From positions 372,001-436,000 of the forward strand of contig JARGXX010000079.1 of assembly GCA_030374765.1 (NCBI GenBank): a stretch of 64,000 bases of DNA. The letters run 5' to 3'. Origin of the DNA: Agarophyton chilense (lineage: Eukaryota; Rhodophyta; Florideophyceae; Gracilariales; Gracilariaceae). Shown one piece after another: positions 63,083 through 64,000 of this stretch (position 1 is its first letter; each line of letters begins with the position of its first letter). A program made the position numbers and the translations under genes. The notes under the pieces were generated by a model, which saw nothing but the letters and a program-made list of their open reading frames with translations, had not been told where the DNA came from and searched no databases.

Positions 63083-64000
63083 GATGCCGAAGACCCCAAG
63101 CCAGTCGAGTACTGGTCGCCCCGGTCCTGCGGGTCAACCCCCGAAGCCGAGGCTGGCCTCATCTATTGAAGCCGGAGAGCGGCTGTATCGTCAAGCGACG
63201 TCGCGCTCACGCTCGGTGAATGATGAACGAGATCTCTTGGATGTACGGGCCCCTGTGGCAGCGGCAGTCACGCCCACCACAGAAGCCGTAATTGACCCTG
63301 AGGTCGTCGGACCTCAAGAAGAGGATGATTTGCGCAGGGAAGTGCGTCGTCTCAAGTCTGAGTTAAGCGCTTCGCGTGTGCGCATGGTTGCGTTGGAATC
63401 GCAGATCGCTGCTCTTATCGCTGATGTCGAACACTTACGCAGTGCGCATCAAGCACTCGTTCGTCAAGACGATGGGAAGCAGGTCTCTGCATCAGTGAAA
63501 ACACTACGTGAGGATTTGAACCATCTACTGGAGAGGTACGGGAATACGCCCGATGTGCTACCTGGCTTAACCGTGGATGTAGAGGAAGTCCTTACTTGAG
63601 TCAACCCTCCTTTAGAACGCCTGGAGGCGGCAATTCATGCGCAGACTGCTGCTAAACCAGTCGTGCTGGAAGAGGAAGGAGCTCCTTTGGAGGAAGCTCG
63701 TTCGAAGAAGTCGAAGTCACGACGTAAGAAGCGGAAGTCCGCACGTGATTCGAGTGATGAATCGTCAAGTACGGAGGTTTTCAGTTCCAGTACTAATTAT
63801 TCTGATGATTCAGATACGTCAGATGACGACGACAGTGACGATGGTCATCGAAGGGCCCGATCTCGGAAGAAAAACACGTCTTCGTGGTTAATGAGAAAAA
63901 AAGTCTCACTTTACAGAGGATTGAAGGTGCTCACGTGCACGAATCCACTTTATCGGAAGGTCCTGAACTACAGGTACTACCGTCTGAAGGTGAAGAGCAA
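63083..64000 (+). CDS. Gag of the right-edge element (partial, broken)
   Basis: From ATG 63083 the frame shows SIEAGERLYRQATSRSRS, a coiled coil (about 63.31-63.55 kb) and LPGLTVDVEEVL. It is followed by a basic-acidic Ser/Asp linker (63.66-63.85 kb) and a piece resembling the start of the capsid-like region. It continues beyond the window. Confidence 0.65.

Larger units (their letters stand above)
62205..64000 (+). mobile_element. Ty3/gypsy element, 5' end, runs off the right edge
   Basis: LTR (62205-62868), primer-binding site at 62871 (TGGTCTCTCGACTTAGAA) and gag from ATG 63083. Its LTR is of the same family as the one at 52875-53508, and its gag start resembles that of the decayed copy at 5.35-12.36 kb. 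It interrupts the element at 58751. Only a few breaks are seen in the visible gag region. Confidence 0.8.

Noticed and set aside
1-64000. CRISPR arrays, rRNA operons, bacterial-style operons, Polinton-type elements
   Set aside because: Nothing of this kind was found. The gene types and repeat structure are those of a nuclear eukaryotic genome.

Overview
The window looks like nuclear DNA of a multicellular red alga (Rhodophyta, probably a florideophyte). The strongest marker is an intronless gene in which MysC and MysD, two ATP-grasp enzymes of mycosporine-like amino acid (sunscreen) synthesis, are fused into one protein. That fusion is known from red algae. The layout agrees: a tight island of short-spaced intronless genes surrounded by nested retrotransposons. 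A DUF1499 protein with a plastid-type leader also fits a photosynthetic host.

Layout. 1-2762: front part of a Ty1/copia-like element (minus strand) running off the left edge. About 5.35-12.36 kb: an old, much-broken Ty3/gypsy element (minus), carrying a solo LTR (6620-7060, target duplication GGCTC) of another family. 12.9-13.74 kb: a probable solo LTR. 16.6-22.9 kb: host gene island with a SLAC1/TDT-type anion channel (+), a DUF1499 protein (-), a secreted alpha/beta hydrolase (+) and a membrane-anchored A1 aspartic-protease-like protein that lacks its second catalytic Asp (+). 25.4-41.6 kb: a decayed LINE (minus), split by a complete-looking 11.7-kb Ty3/gypsy chromovirus at 27375-39117 (two LTRs about 2% apart by eye, target duplication CTACT). 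About 41.9-45.9 kb: faint DNA-transposon remains. 46.5-49.3 kb: the mysC-mysD fusion (-). 49.7-52 kb: diverged direct repeats. 52.9-64 kb: a second nest, made of a decayed chromovirus (minus), a gypsy-type element inserted at 58751, and a further one starting at 62205 and leaving the right edge.

Most interesting: the whole chromovirus carries, between its chromodomain ORF and its 3' LTR, a 618-codon open frame on the opposite strand. A diverged relative of the same antisense protein lies in the matching place and orientation in the decayed chromovirus at 52.9-58.7 kb. Retention of protein similarity in two separate lineages suggests a real antisense accessory gene of this red-algal gypsy clade. 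Antisense ORFs between pol and the 3' LTR are known from some plant gypsy elements (Grande, RIRE2, Retand types), but I recognise no relative of this protein. The chromodomain is also in an ORF of its own, and the elements share a primer-binding site.

Host and element compartments differ sharply. The five confident host genes occupy two short islands without introns. Almost everything else that can be recognised is transposon-derived, and the rest is AT-rich spacer in which I see nothing. All coordinates, divergences and similarities were read by eye, without alignment software or database search.
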